DNA of 64,000 nt, from positions 186,001-250,000 of the forward strand of contig JADJDT010000006.1 of assembly GCA_016702545.1 (NCBI GenBank). The letters run 5' to 3'. The notes beneath the pieces were generated by a model. That model searched no databases and was not told the origin of the DNA. It saw only the letters and a program-made list of their open reading frames with translations. Position numbers and translations under genes: made by a program. This document shows positions 18,282-28,203 of the stretch, one piece after another; position 1 is the stretch's first letter; every line of letters starts with the position of its first letter. This stretch comes from Pseudomonadota bacterium. Lineage in GTDB: Bacteria > Myxococcota_A > Polyangia > GCA-2747355.

Positions 18282-19889
18282 CTAGTTACAGGAGCCGGAG
18301 GGGGCGGCCGCCTGCTGGGTCAGCTGCTTGTCGCAGTTGGCCAGGCCCGGGTTGTGCTGGCAGATGCTCGCCTTGATCGCGTCGGGTGCGATGCCGCTGA
18401 ACTTGAAACGGTTGTTCGCCAGCCAGGTCGGGCTGGCGCCGATGCCGAGCGCCTTGGCGATCTTGAGATCCGTCGCCAGCAGCTCCTTGCCTTCCTTACC
18501 CTCGGCGCAGCGCTTGATCGTGGCCGCCGCGATGCCGTCCTTGGCGCAGCCCTCCCACTTGTCGGAGCGGATGTCCTGGTTCCGGCACCAGATGTACTCG
18601 AGGTACTTGTTGTTGCGCCCGTACGACTTCTTGGCGCAGAGCTGCCGGATGTTCTCGAGGACCTCGGGGTCGCCGTGCAGCGCGGTGAAGCCCGTGGGGC
18701 TGTTGGGCGCCTCCTCGGCGATATAGTGCACGTCGAACTTCACGGCGCCCTTGAAGTTCGCCAGCACCTCCTTCGTCGCATTGAGGGCCTGCACGCCATA
18801 GGGGCACTGGGACATCACGAACACGTCGACCTGCTGCTTCTTCTCCGGTCGACAGGCGAGCTCGTTCTCGCAGGTCTTGTCGTCGCAGTCGATCTTGCCG
18901 TCGGCGGTGTCGTCGATCTTGTTGTCACAGATCTCCGCCGTGGGGTCGAAGGTAGCCGGGATCTGCAGCTGCCAATAGGCCCCACGCTTCGTCATCCAGC
19001 GCGCGATCATGCTCCACTGATCCGACTTGGTCGCCGACTCGCCCACCAGCCAGACCGGCAGGTACTTGACCTTGAGCTCGTTGTAGAGCTTCTTGCCCTC
19101 GGGGCTGGCGTAGTCGACCGTCGCGACCGCCAGCTTGGGGAAGAAGCGACCGCGCAACGTGGACTCGATGCCCTGGGTCGACGCACCGCAGGCGACGCAG
19201 CGCTTGTCCGTCAGCACCGTCGCGTTGACCAGCACGGGCTCGGGGATCTTCGCGCAGGCCTCCGCCTTCGGGGCGGCCATCTTCTCGCAGATCGCGCGCG
19301 TGAAGTCGTTCTTGGCGCGCCCCCCCTGGTAGGGCTCGTTGGCGATGAAGATCGTCGGGCTGCCACTGGCCTGTCGTGCCTGGGCGCGCTTGGCGGAGGC
19401 GCTGAGGAGGGTCTTGCCCTCGGGGCCGTCGGCGCAGGCCTTGACCTTCGCCACATCGAGCCCCGCCTCGCCGGCGCAGCTCTCCCAGCCCTCGGGAATC
19501 GCGCGCATGTTCTTGTTCTGGCAGCCGATGAAGGCCATGTACTTGCGCGCCTCGGGCTGGCTCTTGATCGCGCAGAGCTGGACGATGTTGCCCTTGACCT
19601 CCGGCTCGCCGTGCAGCGAATTGAACGCGCCCGGGCCGGTCTCGGTGACGATGAAGTCGAGCTGGAAGTCAACGCGGTCGCCGATCTCGTCGAGCACGGG
19701 CTTGATGCCGTCCTCGACCTGGGTGCCGAAGGGGCATTTCGACATCACGTAGAACTCGACCTTGACCTTGGGGCCGCTGCTGGCCGCGCCCGCCTGGGTG
19801 CCCGTTTGCCCAGGACGCAGATCTTTGCAGCCGACGATCCCGATCAGCGCCGCCACGATGGCGGACGCACGCAGCTTGTTCATCTTCAT
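18282..19889 (-). CDS. Lipoprotein with three thioredoxin-fold domains (GILT/DsbA-like)
   Basis: A 535-residue lipoprotein (lipobox IVGC at about residues 18-21). Residues 40-210 and 350-525 are two related thioredoxin-like domains that begin KVEFYVMSKCPFGTQ and VDVFVMSQCPYGVQA, each with a conserved LHGxPEV...IxQLCA and EGCA segment as in GILT-type thiol reductases. In both, the second active-site Cys is replaced by Gly (CPFG, CPYG). The middle region (about 215-330) has a different thioredoxin-like core with a complete CVAC motif, then a Cys-rich Asp linker (CDNKIDDTADGKIDCDD). Role is probably periplasmic thiol chemistry or substrate binding. ATG at 19889 follows GAGGAA. It lies downstream of hemG on the same strand. 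Confidence 0.78.
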   Translation of the reverse strand: MKMNKLRASAIVAALIGIVGCKDLRPGQTGTQAGAASSGPKVKVEFYVMSKCPFGTQVEDGIKPVLDEIGDRVDFQLDFIVTETGPGAFNSLHGEPEVKGNIVQLCAIKSQPEARKYMAFIGCQNKNMRAIPEGWESCAGEAGLDVAKVKACADGPEGKTLLSASAKRAQARQASGSPTIFIANEPYQGGRAKNDFTRAICEKMAAPKAEACAKIPEPVLVNATVLTDKRCVACGASTQGIESTLRGRFFPKLAVATVDYASPEGKKLYNELKVKYLPVWLVGESATKSDQWSMIARWMTKRGAYWQLQIPATFDPTAEICDNKIDDTADGKIDCDDKTCENELACRPEKKQQVDVFVMSQCPYGVQALNATKEVLANFKGAVKFDVHYIAEEAPNSPTGFTALHGDPEVLENIRQLCAKKSYGRNNKYLEYIWCRNQDIRSDKWEGCAKDGIAAATIKRCAEGKEGKELLATDLKIAKALGIGASPTWLANNRFKFSGIAPDAIKASICQHNPGLANCDKQLTQQAAAPSGSCN

Positions 19890-19951
19890 GATTTCCTCAC
19901 TCCACTCCCTCGTGGAGCCGTTCCCCTATCACGTTTCGCTAGCGGGTGCCA

Positions 19952-20006
19952 GTGGAAGGTCACGTGGAAGGTCACGTGGAAGGTCACGTGGAAGGTCACG
20001 TGGAAG
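19952..20006. repeat. 12-bp tandem array starting at the hemG stop codon
   Basis: Four perfect copies of GTGGAAGGTCAC (19952-19999) and a seven-base fifth copy. On the minus strand each unit contains CACGTGA, and the hemG stop TGA (19998-19996) is the TGA of the first full unit. Because the period is 12, every further unit repeats an in-frame TGA. Confidence 0.95.
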
Positions 20007-21429
20007 CTAGCTGCGCCAGCGCCTGCTCGGCGACGATCTTTGCGTTGCGCGCACAGTCGTTGATCCCGACGCCGTGCAGGGCGTTGCCGGCGAGGATCAG
20101 CCCCGGGTGGCGGGTGAGCTGCGCGGCGAGCTGGGCCACCCGGTCGCGATGACCCACGTTGTACTGCGGGATCGCGCGTCGATGGACCACCGCTTCGGCC
20201 AGCACGGGGGAGCCGTCGATGCCGAGCAGCGGGCGCAGGGCCTCGTGCGCGGCGGTGGCGAGGGTGGGGGGGGGGAGGGCCGCGGCCTCGCGGTCGCGCG
20301 CGCCCCCCACCATCGCCCGCAGCAGTACGTGATCCGTGGGCGCCCGGTCGCCGAAGATCGTCGAGTCCCACAGCGTGCCCAGCAGGCGCAGGCCCTCGCC
20401 GCGCGCTGCCAGGAAGCCGAAGCCGTCAAGGGGATGGCGCACCTGCTCGCGTCGATAGCCGAGCGCCACCACCGCCAGCGGCGCGTAGTCGATCTGTCGC
20501 AGCAGCGTCGCCAGGGTCTCATCGACCCCGTCGAGCAGGGTGGCGGCGGCATGCGCGGGACACGCCAGGATCAGCACGTCCGCGGTCAGGGGGGCCTGGC
20601 CTCGACGGTGCAGCACCCAGGCCTCGCCGTCCGCCGAGCGGGCCAGGCGCTCGACGCGCTGGCCGCGGCGAACGATGCCTCCGAGCCGCTCGGCCAGCGT
20701 GTCGGGGAGCAGCTGCAGGCCGGGTCGCAGGCTGGTCAGGTGGCCGCTGGGTCCGGCACCGGGGGCGGACCCGCTGGGCCCCGTGCCCTGGCGCCGCCGC
20801 TCGCGTTTCACGGCGACGAGTCCCCGGATCAGGCTGCCGTACTGGCGCTCGATCTCGACGACGCGCGGGAAACAGCTCGCCACGCTGAGCCGCGCTGGAT
20901 CGCCGGCGTAGATGCCCGACTGCATCGGATCGATCAGCACGCGCGCCGCGACCGGGCCGATGCGACGCGCGGCGAAGGCCAGCACGGACTCGTCGTCCGT
21001 CGCCTCGGCCGGGCGGGCGGCGACCCAGGGCTCCCTGAGGAGCCGCAGCTTGCCGCGGCACGGCAGCAGGCCGGAGGCGAGGAAACGCAGCGGGTGTGCC
21101 GCGGCGACGTGCAGGCGCCCGGCGCGGTAGATGTAGCGCTTGCCGAAGGCTGCGGTGGCGGGCAGCAGCTGCTCGCCGAGGCCGAGCGCGCGACAGAGCT
21201 CGAGCGTCGCTGGCTCGCGGTCGAGAAAGCCGTTCGGGCCCCACTCGCAGAGGAACCCATCGACGCGCTCGCTGAGAATCTTGCCGCCCGGGCGGGCTTC
21301 GCCCTCGAGCACGACGACCTCGAGGGGCGGCCCGTCGGCCTGGCGTTGCCGGCGCTCGTGCAGCGCCCAGGCCACCGCCAGGCCCGAGATGCCACCACCG
21401 ACGATGACGATGCGAGTCGTGGGCGGCAT
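19996..21429 (-). CDS. hemG: Protoporphyrinogen oxidase (HemY-type, FAD-dependent)
   Basis: Oxidises protoporphyrinogen IX to protoporphyrin IX with FAD and oxygen (the HemY/PPOX family, often labelled hemG). The N-terminus has the dinucleotide motif IVIVGGGISGLAVAWAL, then VVVLEGEARPGGKI; the C-terminal FAD segment is GLILAGNALHGVGINDC. The length of 477 residues is normal. ATG at 21429 is separated by two bases from the hemE stop, so the two are an operon. A longer upstream reading is antisense or inside hemE and is rejected. Its stop lies in a 12-bp tandem array. Confidence 0.93.
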   Translation of the reverse strand: MPPTTRIVIVGGGISGLAVAWALHERRQRQADGPPLEVVVLEGEARPGGKILSERVDGFLCEWGPNGFLDREPATLELCRALGLGEQLLPATAAFGKRYIYRAGRLHVAAAHPLRFLASGLLPCRGKLRLLREPWVAARPAEATDDESVLAFAARRIGPVAARVLIDPMQSGIYAGDPARLSVASCFPRVVEIERQYGSLIRGLVAVKRERRRQGTGPSGSAPGAGPSGHLTSLRPGLQLLPDTLAERLGGIVRRGQRVERLARSADGEAWVLHRRGQAPLTADVLILACPAHAAATLLDGVDETLATLLRQIDYAPLAVVALGYRREQVRHPLDGFGFLAARGEGLRLLGTLWDSTIFGDRAPTDHVLLRAMVGGARDREAAALPPPTLATAAHEALRPLLGIDGSPVLAEAVVHRRAIPQYNVGHRDRVAQLAAQLTRHPGLILAGNALHGVGINDCARNAKIVAEQALAQLAST

Positions 21430-21431
21430 GC

Positions 21432-22493
21432 TCAGCGTGTGGTCTGGCTCGGGCGCGCGCTCAGCCGATGGACGGTGTCGACGAGGAAGCGCACGCGCTC
21501 CGGCGGCGTGCCGGGCAGGACGCCATGCCCGAGGTTGAAGGCGTAACCCGGGGTCGGCCCCGCCTGTTCGAGCACGTGGCGGATGCGCCGCTCGAGCGCC
21601 GGCTCCTCGAGCCACAGGCAGCAGGGATCGAGGTTGCCCTGCACGGCGATGCGGGGCCCCAGACGCCGGCGTGCCTCGGCCAGGTCGATGCGCCAGTCGA
21701 CGCCGATCACGTCCGCGCCACTGTCGCGCAGCAGCTCGAGCAGCGAGCCCGTGGTCGTGCCGAAGAGGATGCGGGGCACGTTGAGCGGCTCGAGCTCGGC
21801 GAAGATGCGCTGCAGGTGGGGCAGGCAGAGCTCGCGGTAGTCGTCGGGCGCCAGGATCCCGGCCCAGGTGTCGAAGACCTGCACCGCATGGCAGCCCGCC
21901 TCGACCTGCGCGCGGAGGTGCCGCACGACCATCGTGGCCAGCTTGTCGAGCAGCAGATGGGCGCTCTCGGGGTCGCCGAAGAGCAGGCGCTTGAGCTGAA
22001 TGAAGTTGCGCGAGTGGCCCCCCTCGACCAGGTAGCTGGCCAAGGTCAGGGGCGCGCCGGCGAAGCCGAGCAGGGGCACGCGGCCCGCCAGCGCCCGATT
22101 GGTGCGGCGAATCGCCTCCAGCAAGAAGGGCAGCTCCTCGACCGGATCGAAGAGGCGCAGCGCCTCGATGGCCGCCCGGTCGCGCACCGGCGGAGCGATG
22201 CGCGGCCCCTCCTCGGTCAGCTCGACCCCGACGCCCAGCGCGACGACCGGGACGAGGATGTCAGAAAAGATGATCGCGGCATCGACCCCCAGCTCCTCGA
22301 CCGCCGTGACCGTCACCTGCGCCGCCAGGTCGGGATCACGGCAGAGCTCGAAGAACGAGACCCGCTGGCGAAGCGCGCGGTAGGAGGCCTGGTAGCGGCC
22401 CGCCTGGCGCATCAGCCACACCGGCGTGCAGTCGGTGGGTCGGCCGCGATAGGCCTCGAGCAAGCGGTGGGCCCGGGGGTCGGCTGAGGGCAT
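21432..22493 (-). CDS. hemE: Uroporphyrinogen decarboxylase
   Basis: Removes four acetate carboxyls from uroporphyrinogen III to give coproporphyrinogen III. The 353-residue protein begins with the signature PVWLMRQAGRYQASYR, contains the catalytic Asp in IIFSDILVP, GFAGAPLTLASYLVEGG, FDTWAGILAPDDY, and ends with FNLGHGVLPGTPPERV. All substrate-binding residues visible in the family are present. It is first in the hemE-hemG operon; the rest of the pathway seen here (hemX-hemA-hemC) lies at 36.4-39.6 kb on the other strand. Confidence 0.97.
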   Translation of the reverse strand: MPSADPRAHRLLEAYRGRPTDCTPVWLMRQAGRYQASYRALRQRVSFFELCRDPDLAAQVTVTAVEELGVDAAIIFSDILVPVVALGVGVELTEEGPRIAPPVRDRAAIEALRLFDPVEELPFLLEAIRRTNRALAGRVPLLGFAGAPLTLASYLVEGGHSRNFIQLKRLLFGDPESAHLLLDKLATMVVRHLRAQVEAGCHAVQVFDTWAGILAPDDYRELCLPHLQRIFAELEPLNVPRILFGTTTGSLLELLRDSGADVIGVDWRIDLAEARRRLGPRIAVQGNLDPCCLWLEEPALERRIRHVLEQAGPTPGYAFNLGHGVLPGTPPERVRFLVDTVHRLSARPSQTTR

Positions 22494-22682
22494 CGGCGTT
22501 CCTTCCGGCGCCGCTCTTCGTCGGCGACCGGCAGGACCCTAGCACAGCCCGGGAGCCAAGCGTTCGGCTCCCTGAGGCCAGTCGCCGGCGCGTGCGATGT
22601 GGCCGCGCGGTCCTCGCTGACGGACGCCGCCGCCGCAGCGCCAGTGCCGCGCGGGCCGGATCTGCGATAGAAGCACAGCGTC

Positions 22683-23507
22683 ATGCCGCGTCGGTCCCAA
22701 GCTGCAGTCGCGATGCCGTGGACGCGCTGGCGTCAGCGGCCGTGCTCGCTTGCGCTGATCGTCGCCGCGCTGGCCGGTCTGCAGGTGCTGGCCGGCCTGC
22801 CGGGGCTGCCGCGCGGTGTGGCCGCGGCGGCCCCGTCGTCGGTGCCGATCGCGGCCGGGTGGTTCGTGCGCGGCAGCGCGGAGGGTGAGCCCGACGAGCG
22901 GCCGCCGCAGCGCGTCTGGCTCGACGCCTTCGCGATCGATCGCTTCGAGGTCACGCGCGGGCAGTACGCCGACTGCGTGCGCGCGGGGCGTTGTCGGCCG
23001 CCGCAGGTCTACGAGGGGTCGCAGGGCCTGCGTCTGCCGGTCGTCGGAGTGAGCTGGGAGGACGCGCGCGCCTACTGCGCGTGGCGTGGTCAGCGCCTGC
23101 CGACCGAGGCCGAGTGGGAGCGCGCGGCGCGGGGCCGCACCCCGCGGACCTACCCCTGGGGCGAGGAGCTGCGCTGCGATCGAGCGAACTTCGGCAGCTT
23201 CGCCGGTGATGGCCTGTGCGCCGGACGCAATCCCGGACGGGTGGTCGAGGTCGGCAGCCACGCCACGGGAGCGAGCCCGGAGGGCGTGGAGGACCTGGCG
23301 GGCAACGCCTGGGAGTGGGTGGCCGATCGCTACGGCCCCTACGACTCACGCGCGCGCCGCAATCCACGCGGACCGGCGGTCGGTGCCCCGCGGGTGGTGC
23401 GTGGCGGCTCGTGCTGCTCGTACTTCTCCTTGCCCCGCACGACCAACCGGCTGCGCTTCCCGCCGGACTACGTCGATGTCGACCTCGGGTTCCGCTGTGC
23501 CCGCTAA
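22683..23507 (+). CDS. FGE-sulfatase (formylglycine-generating-enzyme-like) domain protein, secreted
   Basis: Exported protein of 274 residues: a signal-like hydrophobic stretch (residues 20-48) and one SUMF1/FGE-like domain. Conserved elements are AFAIDRFEVTRGQYADCV, LPVVGVSWEDARAYCAWRGQ, RLPTEAEWERAARG, DLAGNAWEWVADRY, VVRGGSCCSYFS and LGFRCAR. The SCCSY pair resembles the copper-binding cysteines of true FGE only in part (the usual C-terminal signature has two Cys five residues apart), so it may be a substrate-binding relative rather than a sulfatase activator. No sulfatase is nearby. The stop codon TAA overlaps the outer end of an inverted-repeat element. Confidence 0.82.
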   Translation: MPRRSQAAVAMPWTRWRQRPCSLALIVAALAGLQVLAGLPGLPRGVAAAAPSSVPIAAGWFVRGSAEGEPDERPPQRVWLDAFAIDRFEVTRGQYADCVRAGRCRPPQVYEGSQGLRLPVVGVSWEDARAYCAWRGQRLPTEAEWERAARGRTPRTYPWGEELRCDRANFGSFAGDGLCAGRNPGRVVEVGSHATGASPEGVEDLAGNAWEWVADRYGPYDSRARRNPRGPAVGAPRVVRGGSCCSYFSLPRTTNRLRFPPDYVDVDLGFRCAR

Positions 23508-23666
23508 GTACAGCGACCCGGAAATAGGGGGCCAGATCGCGAAGGGCTGGGCGCCGAGGGCGAGACGGGACGCCGCAGGAATACCGGGGAGTGTTTCAAG
23601 GCGTCCCAACGCAGCCATCGGCGTCCAGAACGAGCGAAATGGTCCCCTATTTTCGGGGGCTGTACT
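23507..23666. mobile_element. 160-bp element with 34-bp imperfect terminal inverted repeats
   Basis: The left end (23507-23540) begins AGTACAGCGACCCGGAAATA and the right end (23633-23666), read inverted, begins AGTACAGCCCCCGAAAATAG. They match at about 26 of 33 positions. No transposase lies inside. This is the layout of a MITE or of a long REP-type (BIME) structure mobilised in trans. It fills the gap between the FGE-like gene and kdsA and begins within the stop codon of the former. Confidence 0.6.
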
Positions 23667-23692
23667 ATTCCGGGCGAAGGAGGAGGGTAGCG

Positions 23693-24484
23693 ATGAGCAC
23701 CGTGAGCGTGGCAGAGGGGGTGACGGTCGGTCGCGGCCAGCCCTTGGTGTTGATCGCCGGGCCCTGCGTGGTCGAGGGCGACGAGGTGATGTTCGCGGCC
23801 GCGGCGCGCTTGGTCGCGTTGGCCGCGGCGCAGCGTGTGCCGCTGATCTTCAAGTCGTCCTACGAGAAGGACAACCGCACGATCGGCGAGGCCTACCGCG
23901 GGCCGGGCCTGGAGCGTGGGCTCGCCTGCCTCGCAGCCCTCAAGGCGCGCTTCGGCTGTCCGCTGCTGACGGACGTGCATCGCCCGAGCGACGTGGCGGC
24001 AGCGGCGCAGGTGGTCGAGGTGCTCCAGGTGCCTGCGTTGCTCTGTCGGCAGACCACCCTGCTCGAGGCCGTCGGAGCCGCCGGTCGGGTCGTCAACCTG
24101 AAGAAGGGGCAGTTCATGTCGCCGGTCGGGCTGGCGGGCTCGGTCGGCAAGCTGCGGGGCGCGGGGGCGCAGCAGGTGCTCGTGACCGAGCGTGGCAACA
24201 GCTTCGGCTACGATCGGCTGGTCTGCGACCTGGCGGGGTTGCCCGAGCTGCGGGCGCTGGGCTGTCCGGTGGTCGTCGACGCGGGGCACGCCTCGAATGC
24301 GCCGGGCGAGATCGTGCCGCTGGCCTGCGCCGGGGTCGCGGCCGGCGCCGACGCGCTCTTCATCGAGTGCCATCCCGACCCAGCGAACGCCCGCTCGGAC
24401 GACCGGCGCATGCTCTCGCTCGACCAGCTCGAGGCGCTGCTGCCGCGGATTGTGCGCATCGCCGAGGCCGTGCGCTTGCGCTAG
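23693..24484 (+). CDS. kdsA: 3-deoxy-8-phosphooctulonate synthase
   Basis: Condenses arabinose 5-phosphate with PEP to give KDO 8-phosphate for lipid A-core, so the organism makes LPS. The 263-residue barrel has LIAGPCVVEGDE, FKSSYEKDNRT, LTDVHRP, LLCRQTTLLEA, NLKKGQFMSP, and VVVDAGHASNAPG. The Cys in AGPC and the ending of the family point to the metal-dependent class, though I cannot be certain of the full metal-site set. ATG at 23693 follows GAAGGAGGAGG at good spacing. It is monocistronic, between the inverted-repeat element and the tatA-like gene. Confidence 0.95.
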   Translation: MSTVSVAEGVTVGRGQPLVLIAGPCVVEGDEVMFAAAARLVALAAAQRVPLIFKSSYEKDNRTIGEAYRGPGLERGLACLAALKARFGCPLLTDVHRPSDVAAAAQVVEVLQVPALLCRQTTLLEAVGAAGRVVNLKKGQFMSPVGLAGSVGKLRGAGAQQVLVTERGNSFGYDRLVCDLAGLPELRALGCPVVVDAGHASNAPGEIVPLACAGVAAGADALFIECHPDPANARSDDRRMLSLDQLEALLPRIVRIAEAVRLR

Positions 24485-24523
24485 CTGAGCCCTAGCCTTG
24501 TGCGGGCTCGGCCGGCCATCGGC

Positions 24524-24841
24524 TCAGCCGCGGCGATCGTCGGGGGTGCGGGGCTGCTCGGCGTCGCCGGGGCGCGCCTCATCGACCGGTTGGGCGCTGG
24601 CGCCCTCGATCGGGGTGGCCTTGCGGCTGGCGCTCAAGCGGGCCTTCTCGTCGTCGTCGGCGCCGGACGCGCCGCGAAAGGCGCGCAGCGTCTCGCCCAG
24701 TGCGCGGCCGAGCTGTGGCAGCCGTGAGGCGCCGAAGAGCAGGATCACGATCAGGAAGATCAGCAGCGTCTCCTGCGGGCCGACACAGCCGCCGAGGGCC
24801 CAGGGGAGCGCCGCAAGCAGGTAACGCAGGGTTCGGGTCAC
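24524..24841 (-). CDS. TatA/E-like twin-arginine translocase subunit with N-terminal extension
   Basis: Residues 24-56 match the TatA/B core: TLLIFLIVILLFGASRLPQL forms the short transmembrane helix and Phe-Gly hinge, then an amphipathic helix (GRALGETLRAFRG) and a charged tail to residue 105. Unlike typical TatA, there are about 23 extra residues first (MTRTLRYLLAALPWALGGCV), hydrophobic and ending in a Gly-Gly-Cys. The GTG start at 24841 has GGAGTG upstream and no internal start is better, so the extension seems real. No tatC is nearby. It lies downstream of lon on the same strand. Confidence 0.82.
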   Translation of the reverse strand: MTRTLRYLLAALPWALGGCVGPQETLLIFLIVILLFGASRLPQLGRALGETLRAFRGASGADDDEKARLSASRKATPIEGASAQPVDEARPGDAEQPRTPDDRRG

Positions 24842-24926
24842 GGAAGCACTCCTTGTCGCTAGAGCCGCGGCGGCCCGGCCGCCGCGGCGCCAGGCTCAGG
24901 CGCGCGACCGCCCAGTGGGGGGGCGC

Positions 24927-27389
<2,463 letters not shown>

Positions 27390-27411
27390 GGACGGACCCC
27401 CAAACGGTTTC

Positions 27412-27479
27412 GGCGCGGACGGTTCTGGCGCGGACGGTCTTGGCGCGGACGGTCTTGGCGCGGACGGTCTTGGCGCGCT
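27412..27479. repeat. 15-bp tandem repeat upstream of lon
   Basis: Four copies of GGCGCGGACGGTCTT (the first ends TTCT) run from 27412 to 27471, with a partial fifth to 27479 and a degenerate half copy before 27412. The array begins 23 bases before the lon start codon, in the region expected to hold its leader or promoter. Confidence 0.92.
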
Positions 27480-27675
27480 CAGGACGGCGGCAGTCTAGCA
27501 CACCGGCAGGCGCGGCAACGAGCCGATGGCCGTCGTGCGGCCAGGGCCCCCACAGACACTTTCGGGCTAGGCCGCCAGGGCCGGTCGAGCGTAGCATGCC
27601 GGCGGTCGCAGCCGCCCGCGTCCGTGCGGGACGCGGCGGTGCGGCGTGGGCGTTCGAGCAAGAGGAGACGGTCGC

Positions 27676-28131
27676 GTGCAGGATCTAGCTACCCTGGTCA
27701 GCCAGCCCGAGCGGCGCCGCGCCGTGGTCGAGGACTGCGTCAAGCTGGTCGAGAGCGAGGTGCGCGCCAAGAGCGGCCTCACCGGTTTCGCCGTCAAGAC
27801 GGCCTTCACCGTGGTCAAGGCGCTCAAGCCGACGATGATCCACGAGCTGGTCGAGGCGCTGCTCGACGAGTTCGTCGGCCAGCTCGATCCCTTCTATGCC
27901 GAGCACCAGCGCGAGGGCAGCGCGGAGTCGCTCGAGCGCTATCTGGCGGCGCGCAGCGACCGGGTGGCGGAGAGCCTGCTCGCCGTGACGGACCGGCGCG
28001 CCGAGCGTTCGACGCATCGCACGCTGGTCGGGGCCTACCAGAAGCTGCGGCCGAAAGGTAAGGAACACGTGCTGGCGGCGGTGCCGGGCGTGGGGCGCGT
28101 GCTCGATCGCCACGTCGGGGCCCTGAAATGA
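27676..28131 (+). CDS. Conserved protein, DUF6918-like
   Basis: Soluble helical protein of 151 residues. The pattern RRAVVEDCVKLVESEVRAKSG then AVKTAFTVVKALKPTMIHEL and LLDEFVGQLDPFYAEH resembles a family described in actinobacteria and deltaproteobacteria as DUF6918; I recognise the pattern but cannot confirm it. No catalytic motif is visible. Start is GTG at 27676 with GAGGAGA upstream; a longer frame has no site. It is divergent from lon and converges with ppiD. No function is proposed. Confidence 0.7.
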   Translation: MQDLATLVSQPERRRAVVEDCVKLVESEVRAKSGLTGFAVKTAFTVVKALKPTMIHELVEALLDEFVGQLDPFYAEHQREGSAESLERYLAARSDRVAESLLAVTDRRAERSTHRTLVGAYQKLRPKGKEHVLAAVPGVGRVLDRHVGALK

Positions 28132-28203
28132 CACGCGGGGCAGCTGGTGAGGGCGCGTGAGGCAGTCTGGCGTGACGCTCCGCGCCAAGGGGCCAGCCCC
28201 TCC

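Noticed and set aside
22592..22682. Short plus-strand frame before the FGE-like gene
   Set aside because: No ribosome binding site and low-complexity Arg/Ala composition; considered non-coding.
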